A DNA stretch of 64,000 bases, from positions 33,431,282-33,495,281 of the forward strand of contig OZ018409.1 in the NCBI GenBank assembly GCA_963969595.1, given 5' to 3'. Positions 36,316 through 48,185 of the stretch are shown here, piece by piece. The position numbers and the translations under genes are program-made. The notes under the pieces were generated by a model. That model was not told where the DNA came from. It saw nothing but the letters and a program-made list of their open reading frames with translations, and ran no database searches. This stretch comes from Neckera pumila (taxonomy: Eukaryota; Streptophyta; Bryopsida; Hypnales; Neckeraceae). Position 1 is the stretch's first letter. The number at the start of each line of letters is the position of its first letter.

Positions 36316-37228
36316 CCCCTAAAGTTTCATGACTATGTAATCACCAAAAACGCTCCAAAAATGTCATTTCTAATACAACTACCAAATTTTTGGAAAAAAA
36401 CAATTTTTGACAGATGTAACCATAGGATCTTGTACTATGATATTTTGAAAACATGTGGTAAAAATTTTAGAAAACTCCACCATGTGGATCATAAGATATA
36501 AGCATTCAAAGTCTTGAAAACCATTTTTTCAATCCTGCAAAAAACCAAGCAGCTGCATTTTGCAAGCTCACTTTTCAATGAAAAATGCTGATAAAGGTGG
36601 TGCTTCTTTGAATTCAGTTTCCTAAACAAGTTGTCTATATGCTTGAAGAATTTCACATCATTTGGAATTGTACAACATATAGGAAAAAAATAGTAAGTAG
36701 AAAGAAGTAGAAAATGATTCAAAATACTACTTTGTTAAAATTTTAATCATGGAATTTAAAAATGCCAATCCCAACGGTTGTAATGTTGTAATCTACATCC
36801 TAGGATTTTATTTTTTTCCAAAAATATTGAAAATTGAGTGAAATAAACAACTTTAAAGTTTTTTTTAGAGTAGAGAATCCATAACTGCCCGCAATTCAAA
36901 AACCCTCGTAAATTTTGACTCGTTGATTGAAATGGAATGACTCAAAGCTTTTTAAGTATATATAAATGTAGAGAACCAATTTCAAAAAAAATCTGGAAAA
37001 AATGATTTTTTTTGATCTGCCCAAACTGCCTAGTTACAAAAAAAAGTAACATATTAGGTCACAACTTTTGACTCGTATTTTGAAATGTCATGAAACTTGG
37101 TACACATGAAGATATTCCTCGCCCCCACCTTCTATTAAAATTTCAGCCTCAAATATGGATATCTCTAATCACATGTACTTGCCCGAAATTTTTATATGGC
37201 CAAAAAACGCATGTTGGTCCTTTACGGG
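36316..37228 (+). mobile_element. TTAA-family repeat E (913 bp)
   Basis: A forward copy with TTAA at 36312-36315, CCCCTAAAG at 36316, right terminus CTTTACGGG (one change) ending at 37228, and TTAA at 37229-37232. It is nearly collinear with copy D. Diverged family-like sequence follows it immediately. Confidence 0.9.
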
Positions 37229-37232
37229 TTAA

Positions 37233-37770
37233 AAAATTATTAAGTAGAAGTAGGTCCAAAATTGAACAAAACACTAAATCATCAATAGCTGTAAGATGGG
37301 AATAAAACACTATAATTTTGAAGGTGAGATTGTTTTAGCAAGCAAACTTAGCCTTGTCAAACAATTTTTTTTGACAAATTGTGAAAATTGCATTCAGAAA
37401 TGAATCCTCTAAGTTATTTTTTCAAAAAGATGCTCTAATTGCCCAAAAAAAAAGATTGTCCGTAACTTTCATATAACAAATCCAAATGGAATGAATAAAA
37501 GCTTCCCATATCTATGAGAGAATAATTTTTAAAAATTGAAAAAAAAAATTGTGTGAGAAGATTTTTGCCCGCAATACTGAAAAGATGGACCTTTTGTGCC
37601 ATAACTTTTGCTCCCGGGCACCGATTGAAATAAAAATTATATTCCCATAAAGCTCATGTGTTTTTCTATCTTTGTAAAAAGTTTCAGAAAATAATGATGA
37701 ATATTGAAGCCGTAGTAGCCTATCCAAAATCCATTTTGTCCCTCGAGGGGACAATGGGACTTTAAGGATT
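37233..37770 (+). mobile_element. Diverged relative of the TTAA family
   Basis: This stretch resembles the second half of the family: AAGTAGAAG, CAAAACACTAAAT, CTTTCATATAACAAATCC, GAATGAATAAAAGCTT and ATCTATGAGAG phrases. It ends in GGGACTTTAAGGATTATG, a decayed version of GGTCCTTTAGGGGTTAA. The left end is replaced by copy E. It is either an old member or a second subfamily into whose edge E inserted. Confidence 0.5.
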
Positions 37771-37777
37771 ATGAAAT

Positions 37778-38070
37778 AAATTATTGTTAATTGGAATGAG
37801 GATCAACAATTAAATATTGATACCACTTAATAAGAATTATTGCAGTAAGGACAACAATGACATTATTGTCATGGATTTTCAGTGTACTTCAACGCACAGA
37901 AAATGCACAATAAAGAATATAAATTTTTGTGCATAATTTGTGTTTTTTGCGCACTTGTGATTAACGTATAGAAGTCACATAGTTAATTCTAATTACAAAG
38001 TAGTGTCAATTCTTTGCAGTAATTGTGTGCATTGTAATGATGTGATAACTTGTAAATTAATGTATGCACC
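37778..38070 (+). repeat. Dispersed repeat X, copy 1
   Basis: It matches 60750-61070 in reverse complement, with shared phrases such as TGACATTATTGTCATGGATT, AGAAAATGCACAATAAAGAA and GCATAATTTGTGTTTTTTGC. The identity is unknown and it is non-coding. Confidence 0.75.
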
Positions 38071-38509
38071 CCCCGGGGAGGTCACTTAGCGCATTTTCAA
38101 AACTACGTGCGGCATAATATAGATAGCATTTTATTCATTTGACATAAAATTTATAGAAGACTTACGAATAAATTAGGGAACATAGAAAGATGGAAATCCA
38201 GTATAAATAGTATAGGTAGCCTACAAATCTGCTCCATTCACAATTTGTACATATAATTAAGGGGCTGTAAAATTGGATCCCATGTACTGTCATTAGAAGA
38301 ACACGTTTCATACAGCTGGGCTGACAGTGGGTGGATGAATAGTAGCCTCCATCCTGCGAGGTTTCAATGGATGAAGGACCTGTCCATTCAAGCATGAGTT
38401 AGGATCGTCATGTTTCTTTGACTTGCCGTTGGTTGTGTTGGAGCTTATTGTTGACGTCGTTTTTGCTCAAGGTTTTGCGTTCCAAAATTCCAATATGCGG
38501 TGTTGCCTG

Positions 38510-39085
38510 TTGCCATTTCGCCTGGCAAAAAAAAAAGGCAATGTTTGAAAATGTCAAAAAAATGTCCTTTCCAACCCATCTCAAAATTTTGTCCATAACT
38601 TTTGATTGGAGGCTCTAAATCTCAAACAGATTTTTGGAGATGAAAGCTAGATTCATTTACCAACTTTTTTTTTCCAAAGATTTTTGAAAAAAGTTATTCT
38701 ACTATGCCTAAATGAGATCGGAATTTCTACTTTGAACACAATTCCTGCTTTTCAGTTGACTTAGTATTGAAATTGAGAAAAATAAAACTAAACAATGTTA
38801 GTACAATAACTATGCATGGACTTGACGTTGTGTGATTATTGCACTAATGCACTTTACATGTCTTAGAAAAGCACTAATGTTGCACAAAGTTATACATATT
38901 TTGTCATGCATAGTTATCGTGCAACTTTAGCACTTCAAACTCAAATATGAATTGACATGCCTCAATTGCATGGTATTAATGAATGTCATTATTGTGTTGT
39001 AACAATGTTTCCAAATGAATGTAACACAAAAGCAGTGCTCAAAGATAGTCGTACGATTACTGTTGACAATTCGTGACAAAGGAGC
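38510..39085 (+). repeat. Dispersed repeat Y, copy 1
   Basis: It is collinear with 61560-62150. The first 250 bp are a single arm of the foldback family (GTCCATAACTTTTGATTGGA, CTACTATGCCTAAATGAG). The rest carries phrases such as ACAATGTTAGTACAATAACT, TTTTGTCATGCATAGTTA and GACAATTCGTGACA. No coding frame is seen. Confidence 0.8.
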
Positions 39086-39340
39086 AAGAAGATTCATCAA
39101 AATAATCTTTAGACTGATTGTCAAATCTTCAATTTGCAACCAAAGTTGATACTAAAAAGTGAGGTATTGGTATAAATTAGCACTTAGCTCTTGCTGAGTA
39201 GATAAGATATATACACCTAAATTATGGACCTTCAAGCCAATTGCAACCCTATCCAAAGTTTTCCAACAAGATTATAACCTAAAGTGACATGAAGACTATA
39301 AGTTAGAATTACTTAGAAAATAAAATTGTTGGAGCTTTAA

Positions 39341-40288
39341 CCCCTAAAGTTCCATGACTATGTCTTTACCAAAAACGCTCAAAAATTGCCATTACTAAAA
39401 CAAGTACCAAATTTTTGAAAAAAACTTTTTTTGACACATGTATCCATAGGATCTTATAGTATGCTGACTTGAAAACATGTGGTAAAAATTTCAGAAATTT
39501 CCACCATATGGATTACAAGGTATAAGCATTCAAATTCACTTAAATCATTTTTTTGGTCCAAGGCAGTTGCACTTTACAACCTCATTTACTATGAAAAAAT
39601 GTCCAAAATGGTAGTGCTTCTTTAAGTTCTTTTTTCTAGACATGTTGGCCACATATTTGAAAATTTTCACATCATTTGGAATTGTACAACATATAGGAAA
39701 AAAATAGTAAAGAGATAGTAGTAGAGAATGATTCAAAACACTAAATTGCTAAGAATTTAATTTTGGAATTGAAAAATATTAGTCTTGATGGTCATAATGT
39801 TGTACTAAACAATCTACATTTTATGATTTTATTTATTTCAAAAAATATTAAAAATTGAGTAAGATAAAGGACTTCAAAGTTTATTTTAGAGTACAAAATC
39901 CATCATTGCCCGCAAACAAAAAATCCTCATAACTTTTGACTCAAGATCAAAATAGAATGATTCAAAGCTTTCCATATATATATTACTCTAGAAAACCAAT
40001 TTCAAATTTTGTTTTGAAAAAAGTATTTTTTCTTGATCTACCAAATTGCCCATTTCTATAAAATAAATAAATAAATAAATAAATAAATTTAAAAAAATAT
40101 ATATATATATATATTAGGCCAAAATTATTTATTCATATTCTAAATGTCATGGAATTTAGTACACGTGAAAGATATTCCTTGTTCCCACCTTCTCATATAA
40201 TTTGGGCCAAAAATATAGAAATCTCTAATCACATGTACCTACTTAAGATTTTTATGTTGCTAAAAAACGCATGTTGGTCCTTTAAGGG
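39341..40288 (+). mobile_element. TTAA-family repeat F (948 bp)
   Basis: A forward copy with TTAA at 39337-39340, CCCCTAAAG at 39341, right terminus CTTTAAGGG ending at 40288, and TTAA at 40289-40292, the last shared with copy G. A short (AAAT)n and (TA)n tract has expanded at 40063-40115. The interior is collinear with D and E but more diverged. Confidence 0.88.
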
Positions 40289-40292
40289 TTAA

Positions 40293-40888
40293 CCCCTAAA
40301 GGACTAGGGGAATTTGAGCATAGTTCTTGTTTTCTTGACTAACTCTTACAGTAACAACCATAACTCTTCATTTGTGTAGAATAATTTTGATGATCGCCAC
40401 CGTTGAAATGAAAAAAGACTTATTTAGCTTTCCTACAAAAAAAAGATCAACGAAATTGCACAATTTTTGAGAAAATGCCACCGTTGATAAGATTGATGAA
40501 AGATATTTGGTTAGGTGGTACTTTGTATGTATGCTGAAATCAAAATGTTGAAATAGGAATGCTCAAAGATGCTCCAAAAACCCTAATTTTTTTCCACAAA
40601 TACATATCATCAAAATATTGATGTGCAATTTTTTTCAAATCATTTTGAAATGTAGAGAAAAAAATATGAGAATGTGAAGTGATGGCCAACAATGCCTTTT
40701 CCATTCTCAAAAATTCACCAAAAATCACACACTCAATCATTTCTAGATCAGATTGCACTAATGGATTCAACAAAGAAAATTATCTAGGGTCTCTTTGTTA
40801 TTCACGGATTGTTAGTGAGGTTCACATATCGAATTTTTTACAAATGTAGTTGCAGAAGCCACGTGGTGGCCTTGTGGTCCTTTAGGGG
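40293..40888. mobile_element. TTAA-family element G (596 bp, different interior)
   Basis: The termini are the same (CCCCTAAAGGAC at 40293, GTCCTTTAGGGG ending at 40888), with flanking TTAA at 40289-40292 and 40889-40892. The interior is unlike A-F; it holds phrases such as GAATTTGAGCATAG and GCCACGTGGTGGCCTTG. Same ends with an unrelated middle is typical of a second non-autonomous subfamily mobilised by one transposase. A paralogous site without F and G survives at 60070-60073. Confidence 0.85.
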
Positions 40889-41241
40889 TTAAAGAACAAT
40901 GTTAGCAAGTACCATATTTTGTAGTTAGGGTCATCATTCCTTGACAAATAAGTTATTAAAGTTGGAAAAAATGATTCATTGCATGTTTAGAAATAAGAAG
41001 ATTCATATTTATCTCTACAAATAATAATTTTCCAAAAATTATGACATCTATTTTTTTGTCAACTATATATGAGCACTAGCCACTAGGTATGGTTATCAAA
41101 GATGTTTTGAGTTGGAATTATAGATAGTTCCACTCTCAACAAATCTATCATGACAATCTACAACTAGGTCCTCTTCCATGTATGGGCAAGCGAAAGTTGT
41201 CATCAATGTATTAAATCACATCAAATTGTGACCCCTTCTAA

Positions 41242-42185
41242 CCCCTAAATGTATTTGACTATGATTGCCATTTCTAGTACAAGTACAAAATTTTAGAAAA
41301 AAATACTTTTGGACACATGTATCTATAAGATCTTTTACACAAAATAGTGAAATTGGGTTGCTTCAACAATTAGGTTGCCTTCACTGACAGAAGTTAGCTC
41401 ATGAGCCATTCCTTGTTCATATGGAGCCACAAGTAGTTCTCAAAACCCAAGTCACAAACAATGCACCAACCCATACAACATACATAGTCCCTTCGTTACT
41501 GCATTCTTTGTACATATTTATATAGTGTTGAATGTGAAAAATTAGTATGGCGCAACCTATTTTCACTATTTTATGTAGTACATTGGTTTGAAAAGATGTA
41601 GAAAAAATTTCAGAAATTTTCACCGTGTGGATTGCAAGATATTAGCATTTGAATTGACAAAAATTCATTTTTTGTTCCTGCAAAAAATCGGGCAGCTACA
41701 CTTCACAAGGTCACATTTGTATGAAAAAAATATCCAAATGGTGGTTACTCTTTAGATTCAATCTTCTAGTCAAGTTGGCTACATATTTAAAAAATATCAT
41801 ATCATTTGGAATTGTACAACATATAGGAAAAAAATAATAAATAGAAAGAAGTAGAAAATGATTCAAAATACTAAATTGTCAAGAATTTTGTTATGGAATT
41901 GAAAAATGTCAATCCAAATGGTTTTAATTTTGTAATAAACAATCTACATCCCATGTTTTTATTTTTTTTCATAAATACTAAAAATTGAGTTAAATAAAGG
42001 ACTTCAAAATTTATTTTAGAATAGAGATTCTGTAACTACCTTCAAACTAAAACTACTCATAACTTTCATCTCATTAATCAAAATGGAATGATTCAAAGCT
42101 TTCTTCATATATATATATAAATCTATTAAACCAATTTCAAATTTTTATTTTAAAAGAAAAGTGATTTTAAAGAAAAAAATTTAGG
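41242..42185 (+). mobile_element. TTAA-family repeat H, old copy with a nested MITE
   Basis: Starts CCCCTAAATG at 41242 after CTAA (one change from TTAA) and ends around 42185 in TTTAGG-TTAA. The first third is interrupted by a TA-flanked MITE (41338-41575). The last roughly 150 bp of the consensus are missing. The interior phrases TCACATTTGTATGAAAAAA, AACAATCTACATCC and AATAAAGGACTTC place it in the family. Confidence 0.78.
41338..41575. mobile_element. TA-flanked MITE, copy 1 (238 bp)
   Basis: Termini CACAAAATAGTGAAATTGGG and, inverted, CATAAAATAGTGAAAATAGG are flanked by TA at 41336-41337 and 41576-41577. Removing the element and one TA restores GATCTTT-TA-GTACATTG, the phrase found uninterrupted in TTAA-family copies D, E and F (e.g. 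GATCTTGTAGTGTGATATTT). This shows a TA target duplication, as in Tc1/mariner-derived MITEs. Confidence 0.87.
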
Positions 42186-42410
42186 TTAAAATTGCCCCCT
42201 ACAAATTCTCAACTAAAATATACAACCCTATTCATGAAAGGCTAGGATTGCATATGGATATCTATTTCTTGCACAATAGATACACAAAGGGTGAGTTGGA
42301 ATTTGGGTGGTAATAAGGTAGTTTATCTTATTCATTTGTCACAATTTATATAATTGAAAGTATGCTTTATAGCTGAGTAGGTTGATAGAAAATGATTGGT
42401 TTTCATCCAA

Positions 42411-43200
42411 AATACGATACTAAACAATTAGTGTGTCTCACAATAATTGAATTAAATTGTGTAGTGAATTATGAGTATGTATTATAATATTTGGAAACCT
42501 ACAACTATTTTGTCCGAGTGCAATGGCTTTAGCACCTTTATTTCATCATTTTTGACATATTCACCATTAATGCATTCAAAAATCTAATATGTATTCTAAT
42601 GTCAAATAATGAATTTAGAGTAGAAATGTTTCACACCTCTAATAATGTGCTATTCTTGCATTGAGGTTGAGTTTGTTGCAATATATTGTAAATAGGTGTA
42701 CTATTGAATAATCATTAGTAAGCTATGACAATATTTATCAGCCATATTATACTTTGAATTTTGCTAGTGATATATGATGAAACTGGACCCTTATACATTT
42801 GACTTGAATAATAACTTATCCATCGATTGTTCATTACAATTTACACTTATCATTATATTGCACATTTCTACATTTGGGGGACACATATTGCAACCACTTG
42901 TCATCCATGACCATTTGGCAAGAAGAACTAAGGTAACTACCTAACTGTGACTTGTTGTAAATCTGTCTATCTAGATTCTTGTTTAAAATGTATAGCCTTT
43001 ATGCATATGAGAATCTAGGTTTACTTCTATTTAGCACTCTTAAAATTCATATATTATTCATCCGGAGTCCAAAAGTTGCATTAAAAAGAAATCTTGAATC
43101 CTTTTGCAACTACCAACACAATCCAACAACAATTTTAATAGTTGAACAAGAGGAAACAAACCATGTTCAAAACCTCATTCAAACACATTGGTGTTGTTAC
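42411..43200 (+). repeat. Dispersed repeat, copy 2 (empty TTAA site)
   Basis: Paralogue of 28985-30450. It keeps the single TTAA at 43135-43138 where copy 1 carries TTAA element C. A related piece starts at 62162 (ATAGTTGAGTAGGTTGAATG, TAGAAAATGATTGGTT). Low-confidence open frames are not called. Confidence 0.8.
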
Positions 43201-43820
43201 TTTAGCGCTGGAACTTCTACCAAATGTACCCCCCCTTCTAACATAATTTGTATTTCCCTTTAATACCAAATGGGGACTACAAATACCAATTGATATTTAA
43301 GTGCAAACATTCTAGTCCAATGAAAATTCAACGTTCATGACTAGTAAAGGTATCAATTACGAGCCTTTTAAGATATTTCATTTAGAACGGACATATCTTT
43401 TTGAATTGCTAGTAATTTTTGTCAATGTGTCAAGATTGCAAAGATTTGGCAACAAGTAAAGGTGTGAAACACTCACGAATTTACTAGCATGACACAATTA
43501 CTATTAGAAAAAAGATTCAATTGACAAGACTAGACAAGATGTACTTGTGATCTAGATTTTGCCATCTCACAAAACCCAGAGTAATAGTATAGGGGTTCTA
43601 AAATCTTGGGAATGGTCAAATAGTCTAACGTATTAGTAGCTAAAGTCACTTGTTTTCTAGAATGAAAAGGAATTCAATATGAATTATCATACAACTTCTC
43701 AATAGACAATTTATTTTATACACTCTTATACCCAAGGGAATAATTTGTTGGCCAGTCCGTTAAATAATGCTATGGGACACATGATTGCTGTCTCAGTCCT
43801 GCCTAGTGTTCTAAGGGTAT
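43201..43820. other. AT-rich spacer
   Basis: No gene or recognised repeat is seen. It leads into the RACAAWTTGTY cluster. Confidence 0.45.
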
Positions 43821-43826
43821 TTCAAA

Positions 43827-45712
43827 GACAATTTGTCAGGTTGTTCAACAATTTGTCATGCATGATCTAGGCTCTTAAATGCAACATTTCATATATATAT
43901 TATATATATAAATTCATTAATTATCATGAAGCTTTTTTACCATAACAATTTGTCCAGTCACTACTTAGCTAGCCAAATTACTAGTTTAGATGAGTATCAA
44001 ACAGTCCCAGTCCTCTACAACAAATTGTCCCTATACTAATGCAGGGGGAATGAGTGTGTAATGCAATTTCAGCTTCCGGCATCTCTGCACATTATTACAA
44101 CTTGTCAACACCAAACAATTTTATCTCTAACTAATCTCCATGAGGTACTGGTCCATAGTTGTCCTTCATTCCACAGTCAAGGCAAATTGTCTTTCATCTC
44201 AGCTTAAGGCCAAACAAATTGTCACTACACTACTCAGCACCTCGTGGCTTTTTGACAATTAGTCTATCAACATGCTATAAATTTCAATTTATATTAGTTT
44301 ATTATTTCACAGATTCAACACACAGTAGTGAACAAATTGACTCATCATAACACAACAAAGTTCTTTCATGTCAATTTGTATAACTCCTTACATACATCAA
44401 AAAGACTATTCATATTTAATTTAATATTTCTTTTATTTATAATAATTTTAATTTCCCTTCATATTCCAACAACAATTTAATTTTATTGACAACTTGTCAA
44501 TTATAAAATTAATTCGTATCAAAACAAGAATTTAACATTCAACAATTTGCTCCAAAATTGCATATTATAATATTGGCAACAGTTTTAAATAAATTTCACA
44601 ATTACAACGCATCATACAAATTGTTGTTTTGGAATTCTAAATCAATAATTTAGAATCAAAAATCTGACAATTATTAATTTAAACATTTCACAATTTCCTC
44701 ACTTCAGTTTTAAAACAAATTAATTAAAATCCTTCGGCGGATCTCAATTAACAAACAAATTAATTCCTGCATATTCAATAAATAATTCAAATAAATTCAA
44801 TTGATTTACAGACAACTTGTCAGAATTTACATTACTAATTGAATGTCTCGTTGAACAAGTTGCCTCGCGCCCGAACTGGTCTGCTGCGCCATTCACTTGC
44901 CACTGCTGCTTAATCCGAACAAATTGTCTTTTGATTCTCTCTCCATTTGCATCACTCTAACTCCACTCGCATGTTCACTCAGACAAATTGTTCTCTCAAC
45001 TCTCACTGTAACATCCTCATAAAAACGGAGACCGCTCAAGAGAAATTCGCTCAACCACTTGACAAATTGTTTTAAGAACACACATACAAAGAACACACTT
45101 TACCACCATAGCTACTATTAAGCAACAAACAATTTGTCTAAAATAACTCAATCATTCCAATCACTGGAAATATATCAATTCACAATTACAATTACACAAT
45201 TCATTCACAAGATCACAATCAAGAAAATCCAATCACTGGATATAAACAATTTACACAATAATGCAAAGCCCAATTCGAACTCTCACAAAATAGTCCACCT
45301 GGACTTTCCTTCCAACAACAAATTGTCTAACTCAAAATTCACAATCTCCACAACAGTATTCCAATCACTGGAAATACAAGAGACTCGAGTGAAAGAGCAC
45401 AAAGACAAATGATTACAATATTATATTATATTAACAAAGCACATCCTGTGCTGAAACAGACAAATTGTCAACAAAAGTACGCTACTGAAGACCGAGAGAG
45501 TGGGGGGGAAGAAAGACAAATTGTTCAAAGCTATACTGCCTCAAGCGGTACCACACTACAAGTTGGAATCGCTGCCTAGACAATTCGTCCTACTTCATAT
45601 CCTGCCTATTTACAACTTTCAAAATCTTAAGTCAATTTGTCTATCTTTTTCTACATAATGTGAAACTGTACTCACAAATTATCTCTGTTTACACTATAAA
45701 AGGCAAATTGAC
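43827..45712. repeat. Cluster of the near-palindrome RACAAWTTGTY
   Basis: The core ACAAWTTGT, on either strand, starts at 43828, 43848, 43945, 44020, 44214, 44616, 44919, 44983, 45062, 45129, 45318, 45460 and 45516. One-mismatch forms start at about 44181, 44254, 44331, 44370, 44488, 44812, 44856, 45579, 45631 and 45702. Spacing is mostly 40-100 bp. The DNA between sites is not otherwise tandem, apart from CCAATCACTGGAAATA-like phrases at 45157, 45223 and 45361. C clearly outnumbers G on the + strand in the lines I counted (15 C versus 4 G at 45181-45240). No protein domain is seen. It looks like an array of protein-binding sites, perhaps transposase sites, rather than a satellite. Confidence 0.75.
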
Positions 45713-46404
45713 TGAAAAACAAAAAAATTGCAAGACTACAGTACTCTCCTTTTGGATTTCATTTTTGGAGAAGCTAAGTGCAATATGAACACATTGAATC
45801 TAATCAATCTAACAACAAGAAGATGGTTATTAAAAAAGTGGAAATATGGCATCTATTCTTTTATTATTGTACAGTACCTTGGCAACATCTTTCTTGCATG
45901 TCCCTCACGCAGATTGTCCAATGCCTATATATGCACATTGCATGAACCAATAATGAATGTTAGTGGTATATTTTATACAGTTTTGCAAGCTAAAGTGTTA
46001 TTTTTAGAGCATAATTTTTAAGACACCTTCTTATTAAAGGTTTCATAAACAAGATGGATGAAGACAAAATTACACTAACAAAATTCACATGCCACAATTA
46101 ACAAAACATTACTAAAATAGGACACAAGGCTTCTCCTAATAAATAACTTGTGACAACACCAACTGAAGAACATCTAAATAGGCAAGTGAATAAATTTCTA
46201 TTACCTATTCTCTTTGCCTTTTAATCTTGAACAATTGTAATTATTTTGGTAAATATTTTGAGTTTTGATGAGCTAGAGATAAGAAAGTCTAATACAATTC
46301 TACATAATACTTCACCAAAATAACTATAACATGAATAATATTTTTTTGTTAATTGACTTTCATAAATCTCTATCCAAATAATCTTTCATTAGTAAATATT
46401 AAAT

Positions 46405-48135
46405 TCACTTACCTTCAATGGACAAAGAACTCAATAGGGTTGTATCCTCTAATATGCTATCAAAGTTAATCATTTCCTTCACAGGAAATGGCTCAACTTC
46501 ATCAAGCTTCATATTTCCTTGCATTGCACTTTGCACATCATTCATAGAAGGGCGCCTTTGAGGAAATTGTTGAAGACAAGAAAGAGCTATGTTGATTAAG
46601 CGTAGTGCCCTTTTCACTTCACCAACACGAAGATGCAATGATGGATCAATTAAATCCTTCAAACTTTTCTTTTCATATAATGACCATGCCTGCAAATTGT
46701 CATAAAAATTAATCCTTATTTAACCATCAAAAATTTAAAACTCCATTCTTCCAAAAGAAAAATATACACTCATAAATTGAACAAAAGAAATTTAACAAAA
46801 CAAATTGAACAACCTAAAAATTATTACTAATGATGCTTAACACATACCTTCAAAAGTCTATTAAACTTGTTGAAAAGTTTGAATAAATGGCAGACTAAAA
46901 CTTTATAAGGCATAAAAATAAATCCATTCTCTATGCATGATGGGATTGTCTACTCTATAATATGGAAGTAACTGGAATATGAAACAGAATAGCTCTGAAA
47001 ACGAAGCTGGCCGAACGATGGGTTGGGCTTGAAACACCTAAGGACGCAGTTCCTATGAATCATCATATATAGCAATATAGCAGAAAAAGCCATTGAAACA
47101 AACAACAATTATTGGGGCGGTATAACGTAGCTTATTTGAGATTTGATTCAATCTTACATTCCAGAAATCTGAAAATGATCAATTTAGCCAAATAAAAACA
47201 CTAAAAATTAGTGGAATGTAGGATTCAATTAATCAAAAATGATGGGATGTGTTCCATTGATTATTAAATACATTTACCTATAGGAAGTCAAATAAAGAAC
47301 CAACAAAAAAAATAAAGTAAAGAGTTGTACATATATATATGTAGCTTCCACTGTTATATATGCATTTGTCAATATAAATGATAAAAAGAAAAAAGGATTC
47401 ATGAAATATAGAAACTTCAATACTAGTTTAAGTACTAGCAATTTCATAGAGACATACTAAAATTAAGAAGATTCTCTAAATTAAATTTAGAAATAGAAAA
47501 ACAGATAAAAATCAAAACTACAAGAGACGAGTTTATGTTACCCAAGTTGCCAAATAAACTTGATTTGGAGGCTTTGATTGATTGATATTTTTTCTTCCGC
47601 TTACAATTTCCAAGCACAACACTCCAAAACTATAAACATCTGACTTCTCGCTTAGTTGTCCAAAGGATGCGTATTCTGGGGCAAGATAACCTCTGTATAA
47701 GCATTACAACACAATACTTTATATCAAAACCATATGAAACCATATGACTTTGTTTTACGTCATTGACTAATCAAATTACGTTATTTGCAACAACGATACT
47801 TGTTAGTTTTTTTTATCAAAAATCAAAAATTCATACAAGATTATACTTACTTGGTTCCAGCAATAGTTGCAAGAGAAATGTGTGTCTCATTATCTGGAAA
47901 TAACAAAGCTAAACCAAAGTCACCAATCTTTGGCTCATATTGTACCCCCAACAAAATGTTGCTTGCTTTGATGTCTCGATGGATCACCCGAGGCGTTGCA
48001 ATTTCATGAAGGTAGTGTAGTCCTTGAGCAACTCCCAAACAAATGTTGAAACGCACCACCCATGTCATTGCTTCCAAGTTTTTACCCACTGTCCATGCTC
48101 ACATTAAAGGCATTGAATGTAAGCGATCAAAACAT

Positions 48136-48185
<50 letters not shown>

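Noticed and set aside
45134..45412. 92-codon open frame in the RACAAWTTGTY cluster
   Set aside because: Low-complexity Asn/Ser/Ile/Lys-rich product and no known domain; explained by strand composition skew.
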